Below, in pieces: positions 54,730-63,577 of a stretch of DNA of 64,000 nucleotides (position 1 is its first letter; each line of letters starts with the position of its first letter). Location of the stretch: contig NZ_JABWTA010000001.1 of NCBI RefSeq assembly GCF_013371495.1, positions 1,364,001-1,428,000 on the forward strand. The letters are read 5' to 3'. The notes under the pieces were generated by a model. It had not been told where the DNA came from and did not search any database. It saw only the letters and a list, made by a program, of their open reading frames with translations. The stretch is from Altererythrobacter lutimaris. GTDB lineage: Bacteria > Pseudomonadota > Alphaproteobacteria > Sphingomonadales > Sphingomonadaceae. Made by a program: the position numbers and the translations under genes.

Positions 54730-55533
54730 TTAGTCCGCTTTTTCCGCAGCCTTGCGAAGCGCGCTCACTTCGGCGCGCAATCCGCGCAACTCGTGAAGGA
54801 TTTCCTCGCGCTCGTCATGCGCTTCTTCATCGGTCGCTTCAGACATCGCATTAACGATCACACCGATGAACAGGTTCAAGACGATAAAGCTGGTGAGCAA
54901 GATGAACGGCACGAAGAACGCCCAGGCATAGGGGTAGACCTCCATGACGGGCCGCACGATGCCCATCGACCAGCTTTCCAGCGTCATGATCTGGAACAGC
55001 GAATAGAGCGAGGCGCCAAGGCTGCCGAACCAGTCCGGAAACGCGCCGCCGAACAGCTTCGTTGCCATGACCGCGCTGATGTAGAACAGCAGCACCAGCA
55101 TCACGATGACGGTCCCGATGCTGGGAATGGCGCTGAACAGGCCGACTATGACCTTGCGCATGCTCGGGACGACGGAAATCAACCGGAGCGCGCGCAGGAT
55201 ACGCAAGGCGCGCAGGACAGAGAATTGCTGGCTCGCCGGAACCAGTGCCGCGGTGACGATCACCAGATCGAAGACATTCCAGCCATTCCGGAAGAAGTTG
55301 AGGCGATAAGCGAACAGCTTCAGGGTCAACTCGACCACGAAGATCGCAATCGCAAGGCGATCAAGCGACGTGATGATGCCGCCCCAGCGCGCCATGATCG
55401 CTGGCGAGGTCTCTAACCCCAGCCCGATCGCATTGATCACGATCACAGCAGTGATCGCATGCTCGAAACGCTTGGCTTCAACGAAATCGCGCACGCGCTC
55501 GCGCAGGCTTGAGGGGAATGCAGTCTCAGTCAT
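54730..55533 (-). CDS. BacNav-type voltage-gated sodium channel
   Basis: About 267 residues with six membrane segments. S4 carries Arg at every third position (SVLRALRILRALRLIS), a pore helix is followed by the selectivity filter TLESWSM, and S6 contains FIVLNLFIGVIVNAMSE. The C-terminus EEREEILHELRGLRAEVSALRK-like stretch is a four-helix coiled coil expected in tetramers. The filter matches known bacterial Nav channels, indicating Na+ selectivity. Start uncertain: ATG 55533 or 55545; the frame continues to 55677. Confidence 0.9.
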   Translation of the reverse strand: MTETAFPSSLRERVRDFVEAKRFEHAITAVIVINAIGLGLETSPAIMARWGGIITSLDRLAIAIFVVELTLKLFAYRLNFFRNGWNVFDLVIVTAALVPASQQFSVLRALRILRALRLISVVPSMRKVIVGLFSAIPSIGTVIVMLVLLFYISAVMATKLFGGAFPDWFGSLGASLYSLFQIMTLESWSMGIVRPVMEVYPYAWAFFVPFILLTSFIVLNLFIGVIVNAMSEATDEEAHDEREEILHELRGLRAEVSALRKAAEKAD

Positions 55534-55745
55534 TGCAGCGGGCATATAGAGATTTGCTGCGAGGAAAACAGAGGGACGTTGAAGGTCTGATTTCGATCGA
55601 CAGACTCGGCGATGTGACAGCAGCCTTCGCTTCCTCAAACCCAGCGCGACTTGCATTGTGGCGAAAATGTGGCACAATCAGGGCAGAATAAAGGCGCGTA
55701 CGCCCCTTTGTCCCCTGTGCGCGTCTCACGAAAGAGGAGATGGAG

Positions 55746-56657
55746 ATGCGTAAGCCTCTGATTTTACTGAGCAGCACTGCCCTTGCGCTGGCCGCCTGCA
55801 GCGAAGGCAACAATGAGGCAGTGTACGAGAATGTAGCTGTCGATATGGCGGAGCCGGAGGCGGAAGCTGCACTCGCAACTGCTGAAACTGCTGGGCGCTC
55901 TGGTGCAGATGCGGCTTCTGGCGAACAGATCGAGCCGAGCTCTGCCACCGCCGCTCCTCAGATCGCTTACCGCTATGCACTTGGCTTCCGGCTGCCTGCC
56001 GCAGCAATCAAGCCGCTGCAGACAAAGCACGCCGACATGTGCGAAGCGCGCGGGCCGAGCGTGTGCCGGATCATCTCTATGCAGCAAGCCGATCAGGACG
56101 GCGAATATGCCTATGGCAGCTTGCAGATCGCAGTCGCGGCAAAGTCCGCACGCGCTTTCAGCAAGGAGCTGGAAACAAGCTCTGACGGGGCTGATGCGAC
56201 GCTGATATCGTCATCGATCCAGGGCGAGGACCTGTCGAAACAGATCGTTGATACGGAAGCGCGGCTTCGTGCGCGCACTCTGCTGCGCGACCGGCTGATG
56301 GAAGTCCTACGCACCCGGAAGGGCACTGTCGCGGAACTGGTCGAAGCGGAGCGCGGCGTCGCTCAGGTCAATCAGGAGATCGACCAGGCGCGCAGCTGGC
56401 TCAACGAAATGCGCGGCCGCGTTGCATTTAGCCAGATGTCGATCAGCTACGAATCGGGCGCTCGAGTGCCTGGCGGCTTTAGCGACCCGATCCGCAATGC
56501 CTGGGGATCGCTAGGCGGCATTCTCGGCTCGATGATCGCATTCCTCATGATCGCGACCACCGTGATACTGCCACTAGGCCTGATTGCGTGGCTGGCGTTC
56601 AAGCTGTGGAAGCGTGTTCGCAAAGAGTCTCAGGCCAAGCCTTCCAGCGAGGCTTGA
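55746..56657 (+). CDS. DUF4349 lipoprotein
   Basis: About 303 residues. Lipoprotein signal with lipobox LALAAC, an Ala/Glu-rich linker, then the DUF4349 domain (about 70-260) containing a long helix pair around RLRARTLLRDRLMEVLRTR and VEAERGVAQVNQEIDQAR, and a C-terminal membrane segment (about 268-290) with a basic end. Function unknown. The ATG at 55746 (GGAG upstream) is preferred to 55740, six bases earlier. Divergent from the sodium channel. Confidence 0.85.
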   Translation: MRKPLILLSSTALALAACSEGNNEAVYENVAVDMAEPEAEAALATAETAGRSGADAASGEQIEPSSATAAPQIAYRYALGFRLPAAAIKPLQTKHADMCEARGPSVCRIISMQQADQDGEYAYGSLQIAVAAKSARAFSKELETSSDGADATLISSSIQGEDLSKQIVDTEARLRARTLLRDRLMEVLRTRKGTVAELVEAERGVAQVNQEIDQARSWLNEMRGRVAFSQMSISYESGARVPGGFSDPIRNAWGSLGGILGSMIAFLMIATTVILPLGLIAWLAFKLWKRVRKESQAKPSSEA

Positions 56658-56663
56658 CCTACC

Positions 56664-56999
56664 TCACATCCGGCGGGCGTCGTGCGCGTCCGCCGGAACC
56701 GTGACGGCTAGCCCGTCAAGCTCCACGCTGAGCTCGATCTGACAGGAAAGGCGGCTGGTGCGGCGCACGTCGGCAGCAAAGTCGAGCATGTCTTCTTCTT
56801 CCTCGCTCGCCTCAGCCAGCTTGTCGAACCATTCCGCGTCGACAACGACATGGCAGGTCGAACACGCCATCTGGCCTTCGCACGTCCCCTCCAGAGGTAA
56901 GCCTGCCGCCTGCCCCACGCGCAGGAGGTTGTCGCCAGGCTCGGCCTCCGCGCTGACTGCATTGCCCTGAGGGTCAGTGAAATGGACCGTAATGCTCAA
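56664..56999 (-). CDS. fdx: 2Fe-2S ferredoxin, adrenodoxin type
   Basis: 111 residues with ligands in the order C-x5-C-x2-C (CEGQMACSTC) and a later Cys in SRLSCQIEL, the ISC/adrenodoxin-type cluster. FeS assembly or hydroxylase electron transfer is likely. It starts at TTG 56999, overlapping the stop of a cysteine desulfurase by 4 nt. The open frame continues far upstream but that part overlaps the desulfurase and matches nothing. Confidence 0.93.
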   Translation of the reverse strand: MSITVHFTDPQGNAVSAEAEPGDNLLRVGQAAGLPLEGTCEGQMACSTCHVVVDAEWFDKLAEASEEEEDMLDFAADVRRTSRLSCQIELSVELDGLAVTVPADAHDARRM

Positions 57000-58069
57000 A
57001 TGCCTTGCTCCTTTGCAGCAGCAATGAGCTTGCGCGCCGCGAGTTCCAGATCCTCCAGCGTAGTGTAGCGCCCGAAGCCCAAACGGATCGAGCTTTTCGC
57101 CTGTGCATCGCTGAGGCCGATCGCTTTCAGCACATGGCTTGGGCGGCCCGAGCCTGACGCGCAGGCGGAGCCAGCGCTGAACATCACGTCGCGCACGTCC
57201 GACATGAGCCGCGCGACGTCGATGCCATCTTTGCGCAGGTTGAGATTGCCGCGATAGCGCGCATCCGCGCTGCCATTCAATTCCCAGTCGTCGAACATAT
57301 TGCGCGCACGATGCCACAGCGCTTCCACATGCTCCGCGTCCTCAGCCATGCGCTCCTTGGCGAGTTCAGCAGCGGCGCCAAACCCTGCGATAAGCGCGGG
57401 CGAAAGCGTGCCAGACCGCAAGCCCTCTTGCGATCCGCCGGTCTGCTGCTCGGTAAGTTCGACGCCGTCGCGTACCCACAAGGCACCCACGCCCTTGGGC
57501 CCGTGAAACTTGTGTGCGCTGACCGCGATCATGTCTGCCGAAGTGACTTCCATCTTGCCATAGGCCTGCACCGCATCGACGAGGAACAAAGCATTGTTTT
57601 CTTTTGCTTTGCGGTGCCAGTCGATGGTCGGCTGGATGGCCCCGATCTCGTTGTTGACCTGCATCACCGCGATGAGGCGCACGTCAGCGGGCACATCCTG
57701 CTTCGTGGTGCACTGCCCTTCTTTGGAAACGTTAAGCACATGCGCCTTGCCCGCGGCTTGCGCAGTGTCGCCCACGGCAGAGTGCTCGATTGCGGAATAG
57801 GATACTGTGCCGTCACTGCCAGAGCCGCGGATGGCGAGGTTCAGCGCTTCAGTCGCGCCGCCTGTAAAGATCACCTTCCCGCCCGGAGGGAATAGTGCCG
57901 CGACCTTGTCTCGAGCGGCCTCGATCGCGGCGGCTGCCATCCGCCCCATCCGGTGCGAGCTGTGCGGGTTGCCAAAGCCCTTGCCATCGGGTCCGTCGAG
58001 CCAGCGCAGCATCGCATCGCGCGCTTCAGGAGCGAGCGGGGTTGTAGCCTGGTAATCGAGGTAGATCAT
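56996..58069 (-). CDS. Cysteine desulfurase, NifS/IscS type
   Basis: 357 residues, PLP enzyme that releases sulfur from cysteine for FeS cluster or thio-modification. The N-terminus IYLDYQATTPLAPEARDAM, PLP Lys in SAHKFHGPKG, and catalytic Cys in SAGSACASGSGRPSHVL are present. The start at 58069 overlaps the stop of the upstream desulfurase (ATGA). It is followed by the ferredoxin. Together they form an ISC-like cassette without scaffold or chaperones in view. Confidence 0.94.
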   Translation of the reverse strand: MIYLDYQATTPLAPEARDAMLRWLDGPDGKGFGNPHSSHRMGRMAAAAIEAARDKVAALFPPGGKVIFTGGATEALNLAIRGSGSDGTVSYSAIEHSAVGDTAQAAGKAHVLNVSKEGQCTTKQDVPADVRLIAVMQVNNEIGAIQPTIDWHRKAKENNALFLVDAVQAYGKMEVTSADMIAVSAHKFHGPKGVGALWVRDGVELTEQQTGGSQEGLRSGTLSPALIAGFGAAAELAKERMAEDAEHVEALWHRARNMFDDWELNGSADARYRGNLNLRKDGIDVARLMSDVRDVMFSAGSACASGSGRPSHVLKAIGLSDAQAKSSIRLGFGRYTTLEDLELAARKLIAAAKEQGI

Positions 58070-59139
58070 GAAAGGGAAGCCCATGCGGTGGCGAATTGTT
58101 CCAACTCGTCGGGCGTTGTGCTCCAGCCGATACTGACGCGGATTGTTCGCGCCGCGACCTCATCCGACACGCCAAACGCATCAAGCACTCGGCTCTTCTT
58201 GAGCGTGCCGGATGAGCACGCACTGCCCGCCGACACCGCAAAACCCATGGCGTCAAGCCGAATCAATAAAGCCTGAGCTGACATAGTGGGATGGGTGAGC
58301 GCGACGATGTAAGGGTTGTAGCTTCCGCTAAATCTATTGAAGCCGGACTCCGCTATGCCAAGGTAGAAATTCTCTCTATCCTGCTCGCTAGTATTCCATG
58401 TCTCTAGCCCACCAGCCTCGAGGGCCGCTGCCATACCCAATGCGCCGGGCAGGTTTTCAGTCCCATGACGATATCCGCGCTCATGCCCGCCCATAGGCTC
58501 CAGCATTGCATAGTCACGCACGAGCAGAGCGCCGATTCCGATTGGACCGCCAAACTTATGCGCCGAAATCACGATCATATCTGCATCAGGAAGAGCGAGC
58601 TTTCCCGCAGATTGTGAGCAGTCCGAAAGCCAAAGGCTTTGAGTCTCGCCGAATGCCTCGCCAATTGGATTATCGCGGTCAGGCATATTCATGATCGTTT
58701 TCCCGGTCTCAGAATTGACCGATTGGAGTGCCGCAATCACTCGGCCAGGTTGCTCAAGCAACTTGACCAATTTGTCCTCTTCAAAGCCACCAAACTCGTT
58801 TACGGAAAGCACCTCCGCATCAGGTGCAGCCCTGAACACGGCATCATGCTCCACCGCGCTGACAATCCGGCGATCCACCTTCGCCCGATTAAGCGCGATC
58901 CACAGTGCCTCACTCGCACCGCTCGTAAAGATAACTTCGTAGTTCTTATCTTTTTGGCCCAGCCCGAGCGCACGTTTGATCCGCTCGCGCCCATCCTCCA
59001 GCGCTGCCTTGGCCTTGCGACCTTCGGCATGCGGGCTCGAAGGGTTCGCCCAGATGCGAAAGCCCTCTTCCATCGCGGCGCGCGCTTCCGGACGCAGCGG
59101 CGATGTTGCGGCATGATCGAGGTAAATCCGTTCTGTCAA
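58066..59139 (-). CDS. Cysteine desulfurase paralogue
   Basis: 357 residues, similar to the next gene: IYLDHAATSPLRPEARAAM, PLP Lys in SAHKFGGPIG, and catalytic Cys in SAGSACSSGTLKKSRVL. Both catalytic residues are retained. The start is TTG 59139 (AAGGC upstream). A GAATGATTC palindrome lies 12-27 nt upstream, suggesting iron-dependent control. Codon use looks slightly more A-rich than the downstream desulfurase gene. The pair probably arose by duplication. Confidence 0.93.
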   Translation of the reverse strand: MTERIYLDHAATSPLRPEARAAMEEGFRIWANPSSPHAEGRKAKAALEDGRERIKRALGLGQKDKNYEVIFTSGASEALWIALNRAKVDRRIVSAVEHDAVFRAAPDAEVLSVNEFGGFEEDKLVKLLEQPGRVIAALQSVNSETGKTIMNMPDRDNPIGEAFGETQSLWLSDCSQSAGKLALPDADMIVISAHKFGGPIGIGALLVRDYAMLEPMGGHERGYRHGTENLPGALGMAAALEAGGLETWNTSEQDRENFYLGIAESGFNRFSGSYNPYIVALTHPTMSAQALLIRLDAMGFAVSAGSACSSGTLKKSRVLDAFGVSDEVAARTIRVSIGWSTTPDELEQFATAWASLS

Positions 59140-59150
59140 AGCAGCCTTAT

Positions 59151-59166
59151 TGCGAATGATTCTTAA
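59151..59166. promoter_or_regulatory. GAATGATTC palindrome upstream of desulfurase operon
   Basis: TGCGAATGATTCTTAA contains the 9-bp palindrome GAAT-G-ATTC, similar to Fur or Irr/iron-control elements. It lies in the divergent region between the desulfurases and the alpha/beta hydrolase. A second palindrome, CTCTATAGAG, is near 59190. Confidence 0.35.
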
Positions 59167-59258
59167 AAAATTGCAGAATGTTACTAGCCACTCTATAGAG
59201 CACTCGATAGCTCGTACCAGCCGGTACTTAGCTTAACTCATTTCACAAGGTTCCAGCG

Positions 59259-59915
59259 ATGCCATCCGTCATCTTTCCCGGCCCAGAAGGCCGTCTTGAA
59301 GGTCGTTTCTCTCCGCCGCCGCGCCCGCGCGCGCCTGTCGCGATGATCCTGCATCCGCACCCTGAAGGCGGCGGCACGATGAATGACCGGATTGTGCAGC
59401 GCATGTACAAGACGTTTGCGGATCGCGGCTTTGCGACGCTGCGCTTCAACTTTCGCGGTGTGGGCCGCAGCCAGGGCAGCTTTGACAATGGCATTGGCGA
59501 GTTGTCGGATGCAGCGTCGGCGCTAGACTGGGTCCAGTCGATCCACCCTGAGGCGCAAACGACCTGGGTCGCTGGCTACAGCTTTGGCGCGCTCATCGGT
59601 ATGCAATTGCTGATGCGGCGTCCGGAAGTGCGCGGCTTTATCTCTGTCGCGCCGCCCGCCAACATGTACGACTTCAGCTTCCTTGCGCCTTGCCCTGCCA
59701 GTGGCATCTTCATCCAGGGTGCGAATGACACTGTGGTCCAGCCGAGCGCTGTGCAGAAGCTGGTCGACAAGCTTCGCACGCAAAAGCACATCACGATCCA
59801 CCACGAAGAGATACCTCGCGCCAACCATTTCTTCGAAAATGAAATCGAAGATCTGATGGGTTCAGTCGACAATTATCTCAATTTCCGTCTGGATCCGGAT
59901 TGCCCGATCAAGTGA
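59259..59915 (+). CDS. Alpha/beta hydrolase
   Basis: 218 residues of the small alpha/beta-hydrolase group with MILHPHPEGGGTMNDRIV, the RFNFRGVGRSQG segment, nucleophile elbow AGYSFGALIG, Asp in QGANDTVVQP and His in ARANHFF-like IPRANHFFEN. Homologues often flank FeS-assembly genes, matching the divergent desulfurase operon. Substrate unknown. A strong terminator follows. Confidence 0.9.
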   Translation: MPSVIFPGPEGRLEGRFSPPPRPRAPVAMILHPHPEGGGTMNDRIVQRMYKTFADRGFATLRFNFRGVGRSQGSFDNGIGELSDAASALDWVQSIHPEAQTTWVAGYSFGALIGMQLLMRRPEVRGFISVAPPANMYDFSFLAPCPASGIFIQGANDTVVQPSAVQKLVDKLRTQKHITIHHEEIPRANHFFENEIEDLMGSVDNYLNFRLDPDCPIK

Positions 59916-59956
59916 GGCATTCGCGCTGAAAGTTAGCCTTCAGCGGCTCACTTTTT
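59911..59956 (+). terminator. Intrinsic terminator of the alpha/beta hydrolase gene
   Basis: Outer arms AGTGAG (59911-59916) and CTCACT (59947-59952), inner arms CGCTGAA and TTCAGCG with loop AGTTAGCC, then TTTTT. It starts in the stop codon. Confidence 0.9.
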
Positions 59957-60134
59957 GTCCATCGCAGGCCTTTGAAAACAGCGCGTTTCGCGGTGCAATT
60001 GCGCCTGCGGAAAATGTCGTAATTTTACAATCGCCCAGTGATGTTGTAACATTGCAAATATGGAGTCGCAGTAAAAAGCAATAATTTGGTGGCTCCTTAA
60101 AACCTATTGGAGAGTTGCCTTAAGGAGTAATCAT

Positions 60135-60809
60135 ATGGCTTACGCAGACGCACAGACCGTGCAGCAGAAGTCAGCAGGCATTGCAGGCGCAGCAATTGCG
60201 CATGTCGCGATTGGCGGACTGATTGTGGTCGGCCTGACAGTCACCGGAACCATGCCTGACATCATCGATGATGGCCCCATCGATGTGTTTGACGTGAAGG
60301 ACCCAATCCCGCCTGTGCCACCTGACACGCCGCCTGAGCCGAAGCCGGATACGCCGCCGGTACAGAATGATCCCTTCGTGCCGGACCCGATCATCCCGAT
60401 CAGCAACAACAAACCATTTGAGCTGACTATTCCTGATCTTCCGCCACCGCGGCCAATTGAATTCGTTATCCCGCGGCCGACCCCCGACCCCACTCCCGGT
60501 CTCGGCGCAATCCAGCCCGTCGCCGCGGTCCCGCGCAATGATCCAGGGCGTTGGATTACCGACAGCGACTATAAGAGCCGCTGGATCCGTGAAGGCATGA
60601 CCGGAAGCGCGACCTTCAAGCTCGACATAAGCGCGAGCGGAACGGTCGAGAATTGTTCCATCACGCGATCCAGCGGGCATGCAGCGCTGGACCAGGCAAC
60701 TTGTTCGCTGATAGAACGGCGCGCACGGTTCAATCCCGCCAAGGCCAGCGACGGCTCACCTACAAGCGGCGTTTATTCCAGCTCGATCCGCTGGCGAATT
60801 CCTGACTAG
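60135..60809 (+). CDS. TonB-family energy transducer
   Basis: 224 residues. One N-terminal membrane segment (about 16-40), a Pro-rich periplasmic linker (about 50-125, with PIPPVPPDTPPEPKP-type repeats), and a C-terminal TonB domain with GSATFKLDISASGTVENCSI and ALDQATCSLIERRARFNPA. It couples proton motive force to outer-membrane receptors such as that at 1-2161. A strong TAAGGAG lies 7 nt before the ATG. ExbB/D are not in the window. Confidence 0.92.
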   Translation: MAYADAQTVQQKSAGIAGAAIAHVAIGGLIVVGLTVTGTMPDIIDDGPIDVFDVKDPIPPVPPDTPPEPKPDTPPVQNDPFVPDPIIPISNNKPFELTIPDLPPPRPIEFVIPRPTPDPTPGLGAIQPVAAVPRNDPGRWITDSDYKSRWIREGMTGSATFKLDISASGTVENCSITRSSGHAALDQATCSLIERRARFNPAKASDGSPTSGVYSSSIRWRIPD

Positions 60810-60833
60810 GGCTGCTTACCCCCTGCCCTAGTC
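60804..60833. terminator. Bidirectional hairpin holding two stop codons
   Basis: Perfect 9-bp arms GACTAGGGC (60804-60812) and GCCCTAGTC (60825-60833) with a 12-nt loop. The TAG stop of the TonB gene and the TAG stop of the convergent small gene both lie in the arms. Confidence 0.7.
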
Positions 60834-61028
60834 TTCTGCGATCTTGTCGACGGGCGCTTCCCCATCGCTCGTCGGCACGGTCCAGATGGCAACATTGCCA
60901 ATCGCAATTACTGCTAGCAGCACCATCAGCAGAGGTTGCTTCATTTGGCCGGTGCGGCGCCAATAGACAAACGCACCGGCGATCAGCGCGCCAGCTGCCA
61001 GCATCACTATGGAGAGAACCACATTCAT
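60828..61028 (-). CDS. Small two-TM membrane protein, unknown
   Basis: 66 residues with two hydrophobic segments (about 4-23 and 32-50), a short basic loop YWRRTGQMKQ and an acidic C-terminus. No family recognised. It converges on the TonB gene with 18 nt between the coding ends. Codon use is consistent with the neighbours. Confidence 0.65.
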   Translation of the reverse strand: MNVVLSIVMLAAGALIAGAFVYWRRTGQMKQPLLMVLLAVIAIGNVAIWTVPTSDGEAPVDKIAED

Positions 61029-61154
61029 GGTGCTGCCCTATCTCATTGACGTCCCGCGTAGGCAAGAGCGTGACGCCATTGATCTCCTTCCGCTTGCATT
61101 GTTCTAGAATCCTGTAAGACTGTGGCCCGATCAATCGCAAGAGAGGGACATACA

Positions 61155-61520
61155 ATGGGAATTTTCAGTTCAATCAAGAACGCTATCTTTGGTGATGACG
61201 ACACGGAAGAAACGGTCATCGCTCCAGCTGACAAGCCCGCAGCAGCGCCCGCTAGCCCGCCGCCTACAACCGTTGTCAATGTAGAAGACCGGCTCGACGC
61301 GATGGACGGCGCAGACAAGCTCAATTGGCGCACGTCGATTGTCGATCTGATGAAATTGATCGGCGTCGATTCCAGCTATGGCAATCGCAAGGAGCTTGCG
61401 CAGGAGCTTGGCCGGACAGACTATTCCGGTTCAGCCGAAGACAATATCTGGCTCCACAAAGTGACCATGCAGCATCTGGCGCTGAATGGCGGGAAAGTGC
61501 CTGACCAGTTCATGGACTGA
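61155..61520 (+). CDS. DUF3597 domain protein
   Basis: 121 residues. MGIFSSIKNAIFGDDDTEE at the start and the DUF3597 domain (about 50-121) containing VEDRLDAMDG, LNWRTSIVDLMKLIGVDSSY and RKELAQELG. Function unknown; the family resembles LysM-associated small proteins. The ATG at 61155 has GAGAGGGA upstream and matches the family start. Confidence 0.9.
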   Translation: MGIFSSIKNAIFGDDDTEETVIAPADKPAAAPASPPPTTVVNVEDRLDAMDGADKLNWRTSIVDLMKLIGVDSSYGNRKELAQELGRTDYSGSAEDNIWLHKVTMQHLALNGGKVPDQFMD

Positions 61521-61587
61521 GGACAACTGATCGCTGATCGGTCTGCGGCCTGTTGACACAGTGGGGCTGCGGATTAGACGCACAGAA

Positions 61588-63453
61588 ATGTCGGATTTAT
61601 ACAAATCAATCACACGCCGCCAATCCCTTAAAGCCATCGGCGCAGGGGTTGGCGGCGTTTCCATGTTCGCTCTCCTGCCGGGATGTTCGGATCTGCTTGG
61701 CAACAGTGCTGGCTCCGCAGGCGCAGATGAGCTGCTCGGCCGCATCGCGTGGAATCTGCTTGAACTCAATCCGGCGAGCGCAACGAGCACCGGCGTTGAT
61801 ACTGGCGACAAGGCCTATCTGCGCGGCGAACTTGGTGGTTCGTCGCCAGAGGCAATCGCGACCCTCACTGCAACGCTGCGTGAAGATCGCGACGCTGCGC
61901 GAAGTCTCTCCCATGACGGGCTGAGCGCTGACCAGATCACCAGCCTTGAGGTAGTAGACAGCGCATACACCACTGCACTGGAAGGCTTGGCTCTTCCCTA
62001 TGGCGACGTCGCTGTCGGCGGATGGCGCAACACACCCTATGTCGTTGCACAAAATGTCGGCGCTTATATCGACTTCCCGCGCTTCTTTGATGCGACACAG
62101 CCGGTGAAGACCGAGGAAGATGTGGAGGCCTATCTGTCGCGTCTCGGCCAGGTCGAGACCGTGCTCGATGGCGAGCTGGAGCGAATGAAGGAAGCACGCG
62201 CAAAAGGCTTGGTCCTGCCGGACTTTCTCCTCGACGCCACCATCGCGCAAATGGAAAGCGCGCTCACGAATGCGCTTGAAAGCGACACCTATTCCGCTCC
62301 GCTTGCCCGCGGTATTGTCGAAAATCTCGGCGAAGAAGCGTTGGATGAACGCGCGGACGAGGCTGCCAGGATCTCGCAGGACAGCATCGCCCCTGCCCTT
62401 GCCCGCCAGCTTGAAGAGCTGAAAAGCCAGCGCGCTGATGCGAAATCCGATCCCGGCATCTGGGCGCAACCGCAAGGCGAGGAGTGGTACAATTGGGTGC
62501 TGAAAGCAACCACCACCACCAGCCTCTCGCCCGATGAAATCCACGAGATCGGCCTTACTGAACTTGACGAGCTGCACGCGCAGATGGACCCGATTCTGCA
62601 AGAGATCGGCTATACGCAAGGGTCGGTCGGCGAGCGCATGCAAGCCTTAGGCAAAGACCCGCGCTATCAGTTTGCGGAAGGCGATCCGGGCCGCGAAGAG
62701 ATTATGGATTTCATCTGGGAGCAGATCAACTGGGTCAAAGGCGAGATGCCGCGCGCATTCAACACGCTGGTCGACCCGCCGCTCGAAGTGCGCCGTATCC
62801 CGCCAGCTGAGGAACCGGGCGCACCAGGTGCCTATGGCGGAGCGCCTAGCAAGGACGGCTCCATCCCCGGTCGCTTCTGGATCAATCTGCGCACGACCGA
62901 CCTGCACCGGCGCTATGACATTCCCGACCTCACCTTCCACGAAGCCATTCCCGGCCATGTGTGGGAAGGCGAATACTCCAACCGTTTGCCGCTGATCCGC
63001 ACGCTGCTCGGCTTTGGCTCGTTCAGCGAAGGCTGGGCTCTCTATGCGCAGCAATTGGCAGACGAGCTTGGCGCATATGACGACTTCAAGGTTGGCCGTC
63101 TCGGCTATCTGCAGAGCCTCGCCTTCCGTGCGTGCCGCCTGGTGGTCGACACCGGCCTCCACCACAAACGCTGGAGCCGCGAGCAAGCGCGCCAGTTCTT
63201 TGTCGAGCGCAACGGCTCCAATATCGAGGATGTACGCGGTGAAGTGGACCGCTATTGCAGCTGGGTCGGACAAGCTTGCAGCTACAAGATCGGGCATAGC
63301 GAAATCGTGCGGCAACGTGGCCGAGCCGAGACCGAACTGGCCGAAGCTTACGACTTCAAGGCATTCAACGACGCGGTTATCCTCGGCGGCAATGTCCCGC
63401 TCGATGTGCTCGCCAAGAATGTCGATCGATACATCGCGGGGGCGCAAGCCTGA
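61588..63453 (+). CDS. DUF885 Tat-exported lipoprotein
   Basis: About 621 residues. The N-terminus has a twin-arginine motif TRRQSLK followed by a hydrophobic stretch and lipobox LPGC, so a Tat-exported lipoprotein is likely. The DUF885 domain includes FHEAIPGHVWEGEY, the family's metal-site-like HExxxGH motif, and FGSFSEGWALYAQQLADELG. Members are suggested to be metallo-carboxypeptidases. The ATG at 61588 is preferred to GTG 61561 because the Tat signal then starts about 10 residues in. Confidence 0.92.
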   Translation: MSDLYKSITRRQSLKAIGAGVGGVSMFALLPGCSDLLGNSAGSAGADELLGRIAWNLLELNPASATSTGVDTGDKAYLRGELGGSSPEAIATLTATLREDRDAARSLSHDGLSADQITSLEVVDSAYTTALEGLALPYGDVAVGGWRNTPYVVAQNVGAYIDFPRFFDATQPVKTEEDVEAYLSRLGQVETVLDGELERMKEARAKGLVLPDFLLDATIAQMESALTNALESDTYSAPLARGIVENLGEEALDERADEAARISQDSIAPALARQLEELKSQRADAKSDPGIWAQPQGEEWYNWVLKATTTTSLSPDEIHEIGLTELDELHAQMDPILQEIGYTQGSVGERMQALGKDPRYQFAEGDPGREEIMDFIWEQINWVKGEMPRAFNTLVDPPLEVRRIPPAEEPGAPGAYGGAPSKDGSIPGRFWINLRTTDLHRRYDIPDLTFHEAIPGHVWEGEYSNRLPLIRTLLGFGSFSEGWALYAQQLADELGAYDDFKVGRLGYLQSLAFRACRLVVDTGLHHKRWSREQARQFFVERNGSNIEDVRGEVDRYCSWVGQACSYKIGHSEIVRQRGRAETELAEAYDFKAFNDAVILGGNVPLDVLAKNVDRYIAGAQA

Positions 63454-63577
63454 TTGCTCCATATCGGTACCAAGCTGCTGAGATGACGAGAATTTACTAG
63501 TCATCGCCCGCTACAACCGTATTCTCCTAAAGGAATGCAGGTGTTCAGGCCTGCGAAGGGGCAAACGGGGGTTTCCA

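Noticed and set aside
61606-62643. 345-codon open frame on the minus strand
   Set aside because: Antisense to the DUF885 gene, with no motifs or signal and no ribosome site.
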